DNA of 64,000 nt from Saprospira grandis DSM 2844. GTDB lineage: Bacteria > Bacteroidota > Bacteroidia > Chitinophagales > Saprospiraceae. Of this stretch, positions 52,498 through 61,571 are shown one piece after another. The notes under the pieces were generated by a model. That model worked only from the letters and a program-made list of their open reading frames with translations, did not search any database and was not told the DNA's origin. Position 1 is the stretch's first letter. Every line of letters starts with the position of its first letter. Where the stretch lies: NCBI RefSeq assembly GCF_000275825.1, contig NZ_JH719942.1:4059796-4123795 (forward strand). The letters are read 5' to 3'. The position numbers were made by a program, and so were the translations under genes.

Positions 52498-55400
52498 ATG
52501 CAAAAGATATTTGCTTCCTTTTGGTTGCTCTTTTTACTTCCCTTATGGACCCAAGCGCAGTTGCAAGATGCGCTCTGGATGCGCTATCCCGCTATTTCTC
52601 CCGATGGGCAAAGCATTGTATTTAGCTATAAAGGCGATTTGTATAGTATGCCCGCTGCAGGTGGAGAGGCCAAGCCGCTCACGCAGCATAGCGCGCATGA
52701 CTTCATGCCCGTTTGGTCCAAAGATAGCCGAAGCATCGCCTTCGCTTCTGACCGCTACGGCAATTTTGATATTTTCACGATGCCCGCAGAAGGTGGTGCC
52801 CCCAAGCGCCTTACTTTCCATTCTACAGATGATTATCCCTCAGACTTTAGCGGAGATGGTCGCCGTATCTTCTTTAGCTCTCTGCGGATGGATGATGTCA
52901 AAAGCCAACAGTTTCCCTATGGCCGCTTGCCCGAGCTTTATGCCGTGCCCAGTAAAGGCGGAAGAGTAGAGCAAATCACCTCTGCCGCTGCCGAATACGC
53001 CAAAGTGAGCCGCAAAGGCGATATTTACGTCTTTCAAGATAAAAAGGGCTATGAAGACCCTTGGCGCAAACATCATCAGTCTTCCGTTACTAGAGATATC
53101 TGGTTGTATGAGCCACTTAGAAACAAAAGCTTTAGCCGCCTGACGGATTTTGGCGGGGAAGACAGAGAGCCTGTCCTCTCTAAAGATGCCAAAACCCTCT
53201 ACTACCTTTCAGAAGAATCGGGTAGCCTAAATGTCTACAGCCTAGAAATTCGAGGAAAAAAGAACAAAAAGCAATTGACCAACTTCGATAATCATCCCGT
53301 TCGCTTTTTGTCTATTTCTGATGAAGGCCTGCTTTGTTTCCAATACAATGGAGAGCTATATACTCTAAAGCCTGGCGCCAACGCCCAAAAACTGCAGGTA
53401 CAAATTGCTAGCGATTGGCAGAGCAACCCGACGGAAATCGTCATGGCCAATCGGGCTGGGGAGTTTGCCCTTTCGCCCAATGGCAAAGAGGTCGCTTATG
53501 TCTATAGAGGGGAAATTTTTGTCTCTTCTATGGAAGCGGGCACAACCAAGCGCATTACCAATACCCCAGAGCAGGAGCGCAGCATTAGCTTTAGCCCTGA
53601 TGGTCGCAGTATTCTCTATGCCTCGGAGCGAGAAGAAAGCTGGAACCTCTACCAAACTAGCTTGGTCCGCAAGGAAGAAAAGTATTTCTTTAACTCTACC
53701 TTGCTCCAAGAAGAAACTATTTTGGCCTCAGATAAAGAGACCTTCCAACCCGCTTATTCTCCCGATGGCAAGGAGGTGGCCTTTCTGGAAGAGCGCACAA
53801 GGCTCAAGGTCATTAACCTAGAGAGCAAGAAAGAGCGGACCATCTTGGAGAAAAACCGCAACTACTCTTATTCCGATGGCGATCAATACTACCAATGGTC
53901 TCCTGATGGCAAGTGGTTTTTGCTAGAGTTCTTGCAAGAAAACCAATGGATCTCTGAAATTGGTCTAGTGGCCGCCGATGGGAAAACCGCCCCTGTAAAC
54001 CTTAGCCGTAGTGGCTATAATGATGGCCGCCCCAAATGGAGCATGAATGGAGAATCGCTCATTTGGTTCTCGGACCGCAAAGGCATGCGCAATCATGCCA
54101 GCTGGGGAAGCCAAAATGACGTTTTTGCCCTTTTCTTGACCCAAGACGCCTATGACCGCTACCGCCTGAGCAAAGAAGACTACCAATTGCTCAAAGAGGA
54201 GGAAGAGGAAAAGAAGAAAGCCAGCAAAAAGGAAGAGAAAAAGGATAAAACAGCGGAAAACAAGGAGCTCAAACCCCTAAACATCGAATTGGAGGGCCTC
54301 GAGGACCGCATTGCCCGCCTAACCATTCATTCGGCTAGTTTGGCCGATGCCGTTTTAGACAAAGAAGGAGAAACCCTCTATTATCTGGCCGCCTTTGAAA
54401 AAGGCTATGATCTTTGGGCCACTAACTTACGGAGCAAAAAGACGGAGATTGTCCAAAAACTGGGCGGCTCTGGCTCTTCACTCAGCCTAGATAAAAAAGG
54501 AGAGAAACTCTACTTTGGCCATAAAGGACAAATTAAAGAGATGGAACTCAAGAGCAAGAAGGTAAAAACAATTCGCCTCAAAGGAGAAATGGAGCTACAG
54601 TCTGCCGAAGAACGAACCTATTTGTTTAACCATATCTGGAGACAGGTAAAACGCAAGTTCTACCTAGAGGACCTTCATGGAGTAGATTGGGAGCTCTATA
54701 AAAAAGAGTATGCTCGCTTTCTGCCTCATATTAACAATGGCTATGACTTTGCCGAGATGGCCAGCGAGCTGCTCGGAGAGCTAAATGCCTCGCATACAGG
54801 CTGCCGATATGCTCCCAACAGAAAAGGCGGAGACCAAACTGCTGCTTTGGGCATTTATATGGATTATGCCCATAATAAAGCGGGGATCAAAATTGCTAAA
54901 ATCCTCAAAGGGAGTCCTTTGGACAAGGCTGATATAAAGGTTGCTGCTGGCGACATCATTGAGGCGATTGATGGACAGAAAATTGGCAAAGAGGATAATT
55001 TCTGGCCCTTACTCAACCGCAAGGCAGGGGACTATATCCTGCTCACCATCTATAATAGTAAAGAAAAGAGCCGCCAAGACATCCGCATCAAGCCTATTTC
55101 TTTTGGCCAAGAGTTCAATCTCCGCTATGAGGATTGGGTAGAAAGTCGCCACAAAATGGTCGAAGAACTTTCTGATGGCCAATTGGGCTATGTGCATGTC
55201 AAGGGCATGAATAACTCGGCTTTCCAGCAGGTCTATTCCGATGCCTTGGGCCGTCATTACAACAAAAAGGCCCTAATCGTAGATACTCGCTTCAATGGCG
55301 GGGGCTGGTTGCATGACGACTTGGCCAGCTTCCTCAGCGGAGAGGTCTATCTCAAAATCCGCCCAAGAGGACAAAAGATCGGTACAGAGCCTATGTTCAA

Positions 55401-55749
55401 ATGGTCGCGCCCCTCGGTGGTCCTCATGAGCGAAGGCAACTACTCCGACGCCCATATGTTCCCCTATGTATACAAGGCCTTGGGCATCGGCAAACTGATC
55501 GGTATGCCTGTGCCAGGTACGGCCACCGCCGTATGGTGGGAGCGCCTACAAAATGGTATGGTCTTCGGCATTCCGCAGGTGGGCATGGAAACCCTAGAGG
55601 GCCAATTGCTAGAAAATACGCAACTAGAGCCCGACATCATGGTCCGAAACGATTATGAGAAGATGCTCAATGGTAGAGATGAGCAAATTGAGGCGGCGGT
55701 AAAAGAATTGCAGCGGCAACTCAAAGCTCAAAATATAGATAAGCAATAG
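52498..55749 (+). CDS. tricorn-like S41 protease
   Basis: A 1083-residue secreted protease of the tricorn group. The start at 52498 gives the signal peptide MQKIFASFWLLFLLPLWTQAQ. Residues 25-330 and 330-560 hold two beta-propellers of PD40/WD40-like repeats (AISPDGQSIVFSY, FMPVWSKDSRSIAFAS, FSPDGRSILYAS, YSPDGKEVAFLE). A strongly charged Lys/Glu linker spans about 566-595. Then come a helical cap with the catalytic His in NASHTG, a PDZ domain (about 778-855, LGIYMDY to LLTIYN), and the S41 core with the nucleophile Ser near 983 in SEGNYSDAHMFPY. It trims peptides, probably outside the inner membrane. The role is likely peptide breakdown alongside the M36 protease. Confidence 0.94.
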   Translation: MQKIFASFWLLFLLPLWTQAQLQDALWMRYPAISPDGQSIVFSYKGDLYSMPAAGGEAKPLTQHSAHDFMPVWSKDSRSIAFASDRYGNFDIFTMPAEGGAPKRLTFHSTDDYPSDFSGDGRRIFFSSLRMDDVKSQQFPYGRLPELYAVPSKGGRVEQITSAAAEYAKVSRKGDIYVFQDKKGYEDPWRKHHQSSVTRDIWLYEPLRNKSFSRLTDFGGEDREPVLSKDAKTLYYLSEESGSLNVYSLEIRGKKNKKQLTNFDNHPVRFLSISDEGLLCFQYNGELYTLKPGANAQKLQVQIASDWQSNPTEIVMANRAGEFALSPNGKEVAYVYRGEIFVSSMEAGTTKRITNTPEQERSISFSPDGRSILYASEREESWNLYQTSLVRKEEKYFFNSTLLQEETILASDKETFQPAYSPDGKEVAFLEERTRLKVINLESKKERTILEKNRNYSYSDGDQYYQWSPDGKWFLLEFLQENQWISEIGLVAADGKTAPVNLSRSGYNDGRPKWSMNGESLIWFSDRKGMRNHASWGSQNDVFALFLTQDAYDRYRLSKEDYQLLKEEEEEKKKASKKEEKKDKTAENKELKPLNIELEGLEDRIARLTIHSASLADAVLDKEGETLYYLAAFEKGYDLWATNLRSKKTEIVQKLGGSGSSLSLDKKGEKLYFGHKGQIKEMELKSKKVKTIRLKGEMELQSAEERTYLFNHIWRQVKRKFYLEDLHGVDWELYKKEYARFLPHINNGYDFAEMASELLGELNASHTGCRYAPNRKGGDQTAALGIYMDYAHNKAGIKIAKILKGSPLDKADIKVAAGDIIEAIDGQKIGKEDNFWPLLNRKAGDYILLTIYNSKEKSRQDIRIKPISFGQEFNLRYEDWVESRHKMVEELSDGQLGYVHVKGMNNSAFQQVYSDALGRHYNKKALIVDTRFNGGGWLHDDLASFLSGEVYLKIRPRGQKIGTEPMFKWSRPSVVLMSEGNYSDAHMFPYVYKALGIGKLIGMPVPGTATAVWWERLQNGMVFGIPQVGMETLEGQLLENTQLEPDIMVRNDYEKMLNGRDEQIEAAVKELQRQLKAQNIDKQ

Positions 55750-55770
55750 ACTAAGCATCCTATAATGGAA

Positions 55771-55808
55771 GAGGCAGTAACTTTAGGGTGGCTGTCTCTT
55801 TTTTTTGG
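55771..55808 (+). terminator. possible terminator of the tricorn-like gene
   Basis: GAGGCAG and CTGTCTC can pair (one G-T) around a 14-base loop and are followed by a run of eight or more T residues. The loop is long, so strength is uncertain. Confidence 0.45.
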
Positions 55809-55925
55809 GGCTGCCCCTCCCTATGGTCGGGTCGCTCCACTACGCAGCTCGCTGTTCGCTCGGCCCTGCAGCCCTTCGGGCTTTGGTCTGCCGCCTGCGG
55901 CGGCCCTGCTTCGGCAGCTCAGCCT
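55803..55925 (+). repeat. GC-rich modular hairpin element, copy 21
   Basis: Forward subtype C copy. Stems are AGCCC-TTC-GGGCT and GCCGCC-TGC-GGCGGC. The core variant is CTCGCTGTTCGCTCGGCCCT. It begins in the T run of the possible terminator. Confidence 0.88.
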
Positions 55926-56029
55926 GCGGGCGCTTTGCGCCCTGCTAGACCCAAGGGCCCTTTTGTAGATTATTTTTTTGGCCAAAAAAATGTATTTTGC
56001 AGCTTATCAAGGACCATATAAATCAACCT

Positions 56030-57121
56030 ATGTTTCAATTTGAGTTTAGAGGGCGGCCCTTCAAGCTGCAACGTTATCCGCAGAGCAACAATCGCTCTTT
56101 AGTGCCAGTCTCTGCCGCTCAGGCTTATCTGCTTCGCCTATTAGAAGAGGGGGAGCTCCCAATTACAGAACAGCCATTGATTTACAATGATCGTTTTGGG
56201 GCTTGGGCCTTGGCCTTATCGGGCTGGCAGCCGCAGTTGGTGCCCAATTATGCCTCTCAGAAGAAGGCTTGGACCAAAAACTGCTTGCTCAATGGCTTAG
56301 ATTTGGACCAATTGAATTATTGCCTCCCTTTAGCACAGGCCAAGGCTTGCTCGCAGGCCTTTATGCTGGTCCCCAAATCTATGGACCTCTTCGAGCTGCA
56401 ACTACAGCAGGCGCATCTGGCCCTAAAAGAAGATGGGAGCATACATGCCGCCTTTATGACTCGGCATTTTACGCCTAGCATGCTGCAGTTGGCCCAAAAA
56501 TACTTTGAGCAAGTGGAGCAATCTAGAGCTTGGAAAAAAGCACGCATCTTGAGCATGCGGGGCAAAAAGCCCTTGGCTGGCCAAGCCTTAACTCGGAGCA
56601 TTTATTATGAAAGTGATAGCTATCAACAATATTATGGAGTTTTTTCGGCCAAGCAGGTGGACAAGGGCAGCCGCTTCTTTATCGAAAACTGGTTAGTGCA
56701 GGAAGAAGAGGGGCAGTTATTGGACCTCGCCTGCGGCAATGGCATTTTGGCCCATCAATATCTTAAGCGAGCGCCGAAAATGCAGGCCCAACTAACCGAT
56801 GATGCTTATCTGGCCATTGCCTCTAGCCAACTAAATTTGCCCGATACCCCTGCGGTCTGGACCGATGAGCTCTCGCATATTCCTGCAGGCAGTCTGGACC
56901 TAGTCCTTAGCAATCCGCCTTTTCATTTTGGGCATGAAAACAATATAGAAGTGAGTCTGGGCCTTTTTCAGGCGGTCAAGCCACTGCTAAAGCCCAATGG
57001 AAGCATGCAAATTGTGGCCAATCGACATTTAAATTATAGCAGTCATCTAGAGCGCATTTATGCTAGAGTAGATTGCCTGGCCCAAAACCTCGCTTTTGAG
57101 GTCTTGAGAGTAGAATTGTAA
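56030..57121 (+). CDS. class I SAM-dependent methyltransferase, RsmC/RlmG-like
   Basis: A 363-residue protein. The ATG at 56030 is chosen over an upstream TTG at 55997. The C-terminal half is a class I methyltransferase: LLDLACGNGILAHQYLKRAP (SAM-binding motif I near residue 235), then the catalytic-type LVLSNPPFHFGHENN near 298-312, which is the NPPF motif of base-N methyltransferases acting on guanine or adenine. The N-terminal half resembles the non-catalytic duplicated domain of RsmC and RlmG, which methylate G1207 of 16S or G1835 of 23S rRNA. Which of the two targets applies cannot be decided. The next gene follows after 12 bases. Confidence 0.86.
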   Translation: MFQFEFRGRPFKLQRYPQSNNRSLVPVSAAQAYLLRLLEEGELPITEQPLIYNDRFGAWALALSGWQPQLVPNYASQKKAWTKNCLLNGLDLDQLNYCLPLAQAKACSQAFMLVPKSMDLFELQLQQAHLALKEDGSIHAAFMTRHFTPSMLQLAQKYFEQVEQSRAWKKARILSMRGKKPLAGQALTRSIYYESDSYQQYYGVFSAKQVDKGSRFFIENWLVQEEEGQLLDLACGNGILAHQYLKRAPKMQAQLTDDAYLAIASSQLNLPDTPAVWTDELSHIPAGSLDLVLSNPPFHFGHENNIEVSLGLFQAVKPLLKPNGSMQIVANRHLNYSSHLERIYARVDCLAQNLAFEVLRVEL

Positions 57122-57133
57122 AATAATAGGCAG

Positions 57134-58108
57134 ATGAACTATTCTTGGAGCTTTGTCCTCGCTCTTTTTTTATCCTTTAATCTAAATGCGCAGTATGCGC
57201 CTGCCGCTGGGCAGGCAGGAAGCACAGCCTTGCATAAGGATTCTATCCTTTGGGCCGATTGGGGAGTAACTCCTTATATCTGGAGCAGAGGACCGCAGGA
57301 TATTAGTCAGGCCCAGCTAGGTTTGGCTAGCAATGGGCAGCCCGCTGCGGCGGCGGGCCCCGCTGGAGATGGAACCGTTTTCAGCCTTGGCGATGGCGGC
57401 CAAGCCACTTACTACATCCATCCGCCAATTATTGATGGAACAGGGCCAGATTTTGCCATCTTTGAAAATGGCTTTAGTGATAGCTTTTTGGAGTTGGCCT
57501 TTGTAGAGGTCAGTTCCAATGGAGTGGACTTTGTGCGCTTTCCTGCGGTCTCCCTAACCGATACGGCCCAGCAAGTGGGGGGATTTGGGGCCTTGGAGGC
57601 CAGTAAAATTCATAATTTAGCGGGAAAATACCGAGCAAACTATGGGACCCCCTTCGATTTATTGGAACTGGCAGATTCTAATCGGGTAGACATTAACAAT
57701 ATAACCTATGTTCGTATAGTGGATGTAGTGGGCCATATTGGCGAATATGGAAGCTATGATAGTCGGGGGCAGCTGATTAACGATCCTTGGCCCACGCCCT
57801 TTCCCTCTTCGGGCTTTGATTTGGATGCCTTGGGGGTGATTCATCAGCGGCCATTGGGCCTAACTCCTTTGGCCGAAGCGGAACCCTTAAAGATTTGGCC
57901 CAATCCCTTGCCCAAGGCGAGAGCACTACAATTGAGTGTAGCCTATGAGGCTGGAGCAAAACTATATATATATAACATGCAGGGCCAATTGGTCAAGAGC
58001 GTGCAGCCCAATGGGCCAAAAATTAGCCTTTCTTTGGCAGAATTGCCCGCAGCTAACTATATTATAGGCTATAAGGGGCAATTGGCCCGGCTAATTTTGC
58101 TGCCTTAG
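57134..58108 (+). CDS. secreted protein with T9SS sorting domain
   Basis: A 324-residue protein with a signal peptide (MNYSWSFVLALFLSFNLNAQ). The middle part (about 75-240) carries GDGGQATYYIHPPI, PDFAIFENGFSDSFLELAFVEVSSNGVDFVRFP and VRIVDVVGHIGEYGSYD, a pattern seen in a group of Bacteroidota cell-surface proteins and in some PEP-CTERM proteins; the fold is probably a beta-sandwich. The last 75 residues (IWPNPLPKARALQLSV to LARLILLP) look like a type A T9SS sorting domain, so it should be exported to the cell surface. Binding partner unknown. Possibly co-transcribed with the methyltransferase gene. Confidence 0.82.
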   Translation: MNYSWSFVLALFLSFNLNAQYAPAAGQAGSTALHKDSILWADWGVTPYIWSRGPQDISQAQLGLASNGQPAAAAGPAGDGTVFSLGDGGQATYYIHPPIIDGTGPDFAIFENGFSDSFLELAFVEVSSNGVDFVRFPAVSLTDTAQQVGGFGALEASKIHNLAGKYRANYGTPFDLLELADSNRVDINNITYVRIVDVVGHIGEYGSYDSRGQLINDPWPTPFPSSGFDLDALGVIHQRPLGLTPLAEAEPLKIWPNPLPKARALQLSVAYEAGAKLYIYNMQGQLVKSVQPNGPKISLSLAELPAANYIIGYKGQLARLILLP

Positions 58109-58135
58109 GGTCAAAACGGCTTTTGCGGTTTTGCA

Positions 58136-58273
58136 GGGCGCGAAGCGCCCGCAGGCCTAGCGATGTGAAAGGGTGGCCCAAAGGGCCAGACCCAGGCGCT
58201 GCAAGCGCCGCAGGGCCGAGCAGAGCTGCGAGCCCTGAAACGTAGCGCCTGCCGAAGGCAGGAGGCCCCAAAA
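58136..58273 (-). repeat. GC-rich modular hairpin element, copy 22
   Basis: Reverse subtype B copy. Stems are GGGCGC-GAA-GCGCCC, GGCCCAAAGGGCC, GGCGCT-GCA-AGCGCC and CTGCC-GAA-GGCAG. The outer end GGAGGCCCCAAAA lies 43 bases before rocD. Confidence 0.9.
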
Positions 58274-58315
58274 GAAAAGAAATTTACTGACAATTGAATA
58301 TATAAACAGCTAGCT

Positions 58316-59596
58316 ATGCAAGATCAACTATCATCAGCGGATTTGATGGCCTTAGAAAATGAGTACGGGGCCCATAATTACCATCCTTTGCCCGTGGTTT
58401 TGGCCAAGGGAGAGGGCGTCTATGTTTGGGACGTAGAGGGGAAGCGTTATTACGACTTCCTTTCGGCTTATTCTGCCGTGAATCAGGGCCATTCTCATCC
58501 GAAAATTGTGGCGGCCATGATGGAGCAGGCCAATACCTTGGCCCTCACCTCTAGAGCCTTTTACAACGATCGTTTGGGGGTTTATGAAAAGACCTTGAGC
58601 GAATACTTTGGTATGGACAAGGTGCTGCCGATGAACTCGGGGGCCGAGGCCGTAGAAACCGCCATTAAGCTTTGCCGCAAATGGGGCTATGAGAAAAAGC
58701 AGATCCCCGCCAATCAGGCGATTATCATCGTTTGTGGGCAGAACTTCCATGGGCGGACCACCACCATTATTTCCTTTTCTTCTGACCCTGATGCCAAAGG
58801 CCAATTTGGTCCTTATACGCCTGGTTTTGTTTCTGTGCCCTACAACGATTTAGGGGCCTTGGAAGCGGCGCTAGAAGAATATGGCGATCGGGTCGCTGGC
58901 TTTTTGGTCGAGCCCATTCAGGGAGAGGCAGGTGTTTTTGTGCCCGATGAAGATTTTATTCCCAAGGCGGCTGCCGCTTGTAAGCAGCGCAACGTGCTCT
59001 TCATTGCCGATGAAATTCAGACCGGGATTGCCAGAACGGGTAGTCTTTTGCGCATCTGCGGCGATTGTAGCTGTGGCGGGCATTGCGAGAAGCAGGAAAC
59101 TTATACGCAGCCTGATATTTTGATCTTGGGTAAGGCCATTTCTGGCGGCTTGTATCCCGTTTCTGCCGTTTTGGCGAATAAAGAAATCATGGATGTAATT
59201 CAGCCAGGGCAGCATGGGAGCACCTTTGGCGGAAACCCTTTGGCTTGCGCCGTGGCTATGGCGGCCCTAGATGTCGTTAAGGAGGAAAAACTGGCCCAAA
59301 ACGCAAGAGCATTGGGGCAGCGTTTCAGAGATCGCCTTCAGGCCGAGTTGGTGGAGCAAACTGAGCTCGTCAAATTGGTCCGTGGAAAAGGTCTATTGAA
59401 TGCTGTGGTCATCAATGATAGTCCAGACAGCAAAACGGCTTGGAACATTTGCGTCAAGTTGGCCGAAAATGGCTTATTGGCCAAGCCCACACATGGCAAC
59501 ATCATTCGTTTTGCACCTCCGTTGGTCATGACCGTTGAGCAATTGGATGAGTGCTGCAACATCATTATAGCGACCATCAAGTCCTTTGAGGCTTAG
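58316..59596 (+). CDS. rocD: ornithine aminotransferase
   Basis: PLP-dependent class III aminotransferase converting ornithine and 2-oxoglutarate to glutamate semialdehyde and glutamate; 426 residues. Seen are GAHNYHPLPVVLAKGEGVYVWD at the N-terminus, MNSGAEAVETAIKLCRKWGY near 105, NFHGRTTTIISFSSD near 143, LVEPIQGEAGV near 195, FIADEIQTGIARTG near 230, and the PLP lysine in LGKAISGG near 272. Between the ADEIQTG motif and the PLP lysine there is a Cys-rich segment RICGDCSCGGHCEKQ with four cysteines, at a place where many ornithine aminotransferases carry a shorter loop. Monocistronic with a terminator. Class III relatives acting on other amines are possible but less likely. Confidence 0.93.
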   Translation: MQDQLSSADLMALENEYGAHNYHPLPVVLAKGEGVYVWDVEGKRYYDFLSAYSAVNQGHSHPKIVAAMMEQANTLALTSRAFYNDRLGVYEKTLSEYFGMDKVLPMNSGAEAVETAIKLCRKWGYEKKQIPANQAIIIVCGQNFHGRTTTIISFSSDPDAKGQFGPYTPGFVSVPYNDLGALEAALEEYGDRVAGFLVEPIQGEAGVFVPDEDFIPKAAAACKQRNVLFIADEIQTGIARTGSLLRICGDCSCGGHCEKQETYTQPDILILGKAISGGLYPVSAVLANKEIMDVIQPGQHGSTFGGNPLACAVAMAALDVVKEEKLAQNARALGQRFRDRLQAELVEQTELVKLVRGKGLLNAVVINDSPDSKTAWNICVKLAENGLLAKPTHGNIIRFAPPLVMTVEQLDECCNIIIATIKSFEA

Positions 59597-59606
59597 GTTG
59601 ATATCA

Positions 59607-59641
59607 GCGTCTAGCTAATTGATTAGTTAGGCGTTTTTTTT
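59607..59641 (+). terminator. terminator of rocD
   Basis: Stem GCGTCTAGCTAA with TTAGTTAGGCGT (wobble pairs) around a short loop, followed by eight T residues, starting 11 bases after the stop codon. Confidence 0.85.
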
Positions 59642-59648
59642 CATTATA

Positions 59649-59772
59649 TTTTGGGGCTGTCCCGCCTAAAGGCGGGTCGCTATGCTTTGGGGCTCGCAGG
59701 TCTGCTCGGCCCTGCAGGCAGGCGATGCCTGCCTTTGGTCTGGCCCTTTGGGCCACCCACTCCGCAGCGCTC
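59649..59772 (+). repeat. GC-rich modular hairpin element, copy 23
   Basis: Forward subtype D copy. Stems are CCCGCC-TAAA-GGCGGG, GGCAGGC-GAT-GCCTGCC and GGCCC-TTT-GGGCC. It lies between the rocD terminator and the acyl-CoA dehydrogenase gene. Confidence 0.88.
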
Positions 59773-59837
59773 ATCCTGCGGGCGCTTTGCGCCCTGTTGG
59801 ACCGCAAAAAAATTCCCTGCTATTTATTTTAGTGATT

Positions 59838-61523
59838 ATGCAAAAAGAGAATCGCGTTTTGCCTCGAGGGCATAAATTTAGTCAAAACTACTTTCATTCA
59901 GATAAGCTATTAGAGGATTACCTACATGCGCATTTGCCTGCGCAGGTCCTTTCTGAGCAATCGGATGCTTTGGAGCAACTGGGGCGTTTGGCGGCTGGAC
60001 CAATGAACGGACTCTCCTTAGCTGCGGATAAAAATGGGCCGAAGTTGCGCAAGCGCAACTATTTGGGCGAAACCATCAATCAGATTGATTTTCATCCTGC
60101 TTATGAAGAGCTCAAAGCCATAGCTGTGCATTCGGGAATGTTTCGCTTAAAATGGGCCCCTGAATTTAGGGAGCGTTATGCGGGGCAGCGGCATCGTTTG
60201 GGCTTTGCCTTGGGCTATTTGTATGCTATGAGTGAAAGCGGTTTATATTGTCCCTTATGTATGACGGATGGTGTTGCTTTATTGATCGATAAATATGCCT
60301 CGGAGGAGGACAAAGCAAGGCTGTTGCCCAGAATCTATACTGCTGAGCCCAAGGATTTTTATACTGGTGCCATGTTTTTGACTGAAAAGGCGGGCGGTTC
60401 TGATGTAGGGGCCAATTTGGTCAAGGCGAGTCCTTTGGACAATGGTTATTGGTCCTTGGAGGGCGAAAAGTGGTTTTGCAGCAATGCCAGCGCAGAGATC
60501 ATTTTTGCTTTAGCGCGGACGGGCCCCTTAGAAAAGGGAAGTAGAGGTTTGGGCATCTTTCTTTTGGAGCCAAAACGGCCAGATGGCAGTGCTAATAATA
60601 TGGACCTCATCCGGCTCAAAGACAAATTGGGCACTCGTTCTATGGCCAGCGGCGAATATCTCTTGCAGGGTAGTTGGGCCAAATTAATAGGAGAAGAAGG
60701 GCAAGGGTTTAAGATCATGAGTGATATGATCAACCTCTCTCGTTTGTATAATTCGGTAGCGGCTATTTCGGGCTTGCGCAGAGCCTTAATCGAAGCCTAT
60801 CAATTTGCGACTTATCGAAATACCTTTGGAAAAGCATTGCTAGAGCATGCTTTGGTCCGCATGAAGTTCTGGGAATTGGGCAGCATCCATCAGGGCCAGT
60901 TTTATAGTTGTTGGAAAGCCATTAGTTTATTGGACCAAGCAGAAGCGGGAGATGCTGCTGCCAAAGAGTGGTTGCGCTTCTTGACGCCTATGATTAAGAA
61001 GGCCACAGCAGAGCAGGGCGTTTATGTAGCTCGGGAAAGTATGGAACTGATGGGTGGATTGGGCTATATTGAGGATGGGGTGATGCCCAAAGTCATGCGA
61101 GACATTATGGTTTTGCCCATTTGGGAAGGTGCTGGAAATATCATGATCTTAGATATGTTGCGGGCCAGTCAGAAGAGCAAGGGCTTACTTATACTGCTCG
61201 ACTTTGTCTATGAGCAGCTAAAGCAGCGAAGAGGAACCGACAAACTAAGGGCTGACTTTGCGCTATTGAAACAAAAATTGTTTGCTCTTAGGGAGACCAA
61301 AGATATGGACCACATTCAGTTGGGGGCCAAACAGCTCTTTGAGCGTTTGACTGATTACTTTCAGTGGGCTTGTATTGCGGAGCAGGCTAGCCTCATGCAG
61401 ACTAATTATCAGGAGTTGGCCCTGCGTTATTATGAAGAAGAGCGTTTATTGGTCCAAGCTTATCGGGAGCAGTATTTGCCTAGCCGGGAAGAGATTGCAG
61501 CGCTTTTAGCTTGGGATTTTTAA
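59838..61523 (+). CDS. acyl-CoA dehydrogenase, AidB-like
   Basis: A 561-residue flavoprotein of the acyl-CoA dehydrogenase superfamily. The start at 59838 is used because the upstream frame runs through a GC-rich element. The FAD-binding core shows MFLTEKAGGSDVGANLVKA near 178-196, WFCSNASAEIIFALARTGP, YNSVAAISGLRRALIEAYQFATYRNTFGKAL, and MELMGGLGYIEDGVMPKVMRDIMVLPIWEGAGNIMILDMLRA near the C-terminal side. The WEGxGNxxxLDxLR motif and the overall length match the AidB branch, whose E. coli member is part of the adaptive response to alkylation and binds DNA, rather than the 380-residue short-chain beta-oxidation enzymes. The substrate is unknown. Confidence 0.87.
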   Translation: MQKENRVLPRGHKFSQNYFHSDKLLEDYLHAHLPAQVLSEQSDALEQLGRLAAGPMNGLSLAADKNGPKLRKRNYLGETINQIDFHPAYEELKAIAVHSGMFRLKWAPEFRERYAGQRHRLGFALGYLYAMSESGLYCPLCMTDGVALLIDKYASEEDKARLLPRIYTAEPKDFYTGAMFLTEKAGGSDVGANLVKASPLDNGYWSLEGEKWFCSNASAEIIFALARTGPLEKGSRGLGIFLLEPKRPDGSANNMDLIRLKDKLGTRSMASGEYLLQGSWAKLIGEEGQGFKIMSDMINLSRLYNSVAAISGLRRALIEAYQFATYRNTFGKALLEHALVRMKFWELGSIHQGQFYSCWKAISLLDQAEAGDAAAKEWLRFLTPMIKKATAEQGVYVARESMELMGGLGYIEDGVMPKVMRDIMVLPIWEGAGNIMILDMLRASQKSKGLLILLDFVYEQLKQRRGTDKLRADFALLKQKLFALRETKDMDHIQLGAKQLFERLTDYFQWACIAEQASLMQTNYQELALRYYEEERLLVQAYREQYLPSREEIAALLAWDF

Positions 61524-61563
61524 GCGCATAATATCTATTGGGCCATTTGATGTAGAGAACAAA

Positions 61564-61571
61564 AGAAGGAG
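61564..61571 (+). promoter_or_regulatory. strong Shine-Dalgarno site
   Basis: AGAAGGAG lies 2 bases before the AraC-family ATG. Such strong sites are rare in this window, where most start codons follow A/T-rich leaders. Confidence 0.6.

Noticed and set aside
3678-59772. GC-rich elements as simple Rho-independent terminators
   Set aside because: Most lack a T run after the stems, they occur in both orientations, several lie inside one operon, and many genes have a separate typical terminator beside the element.
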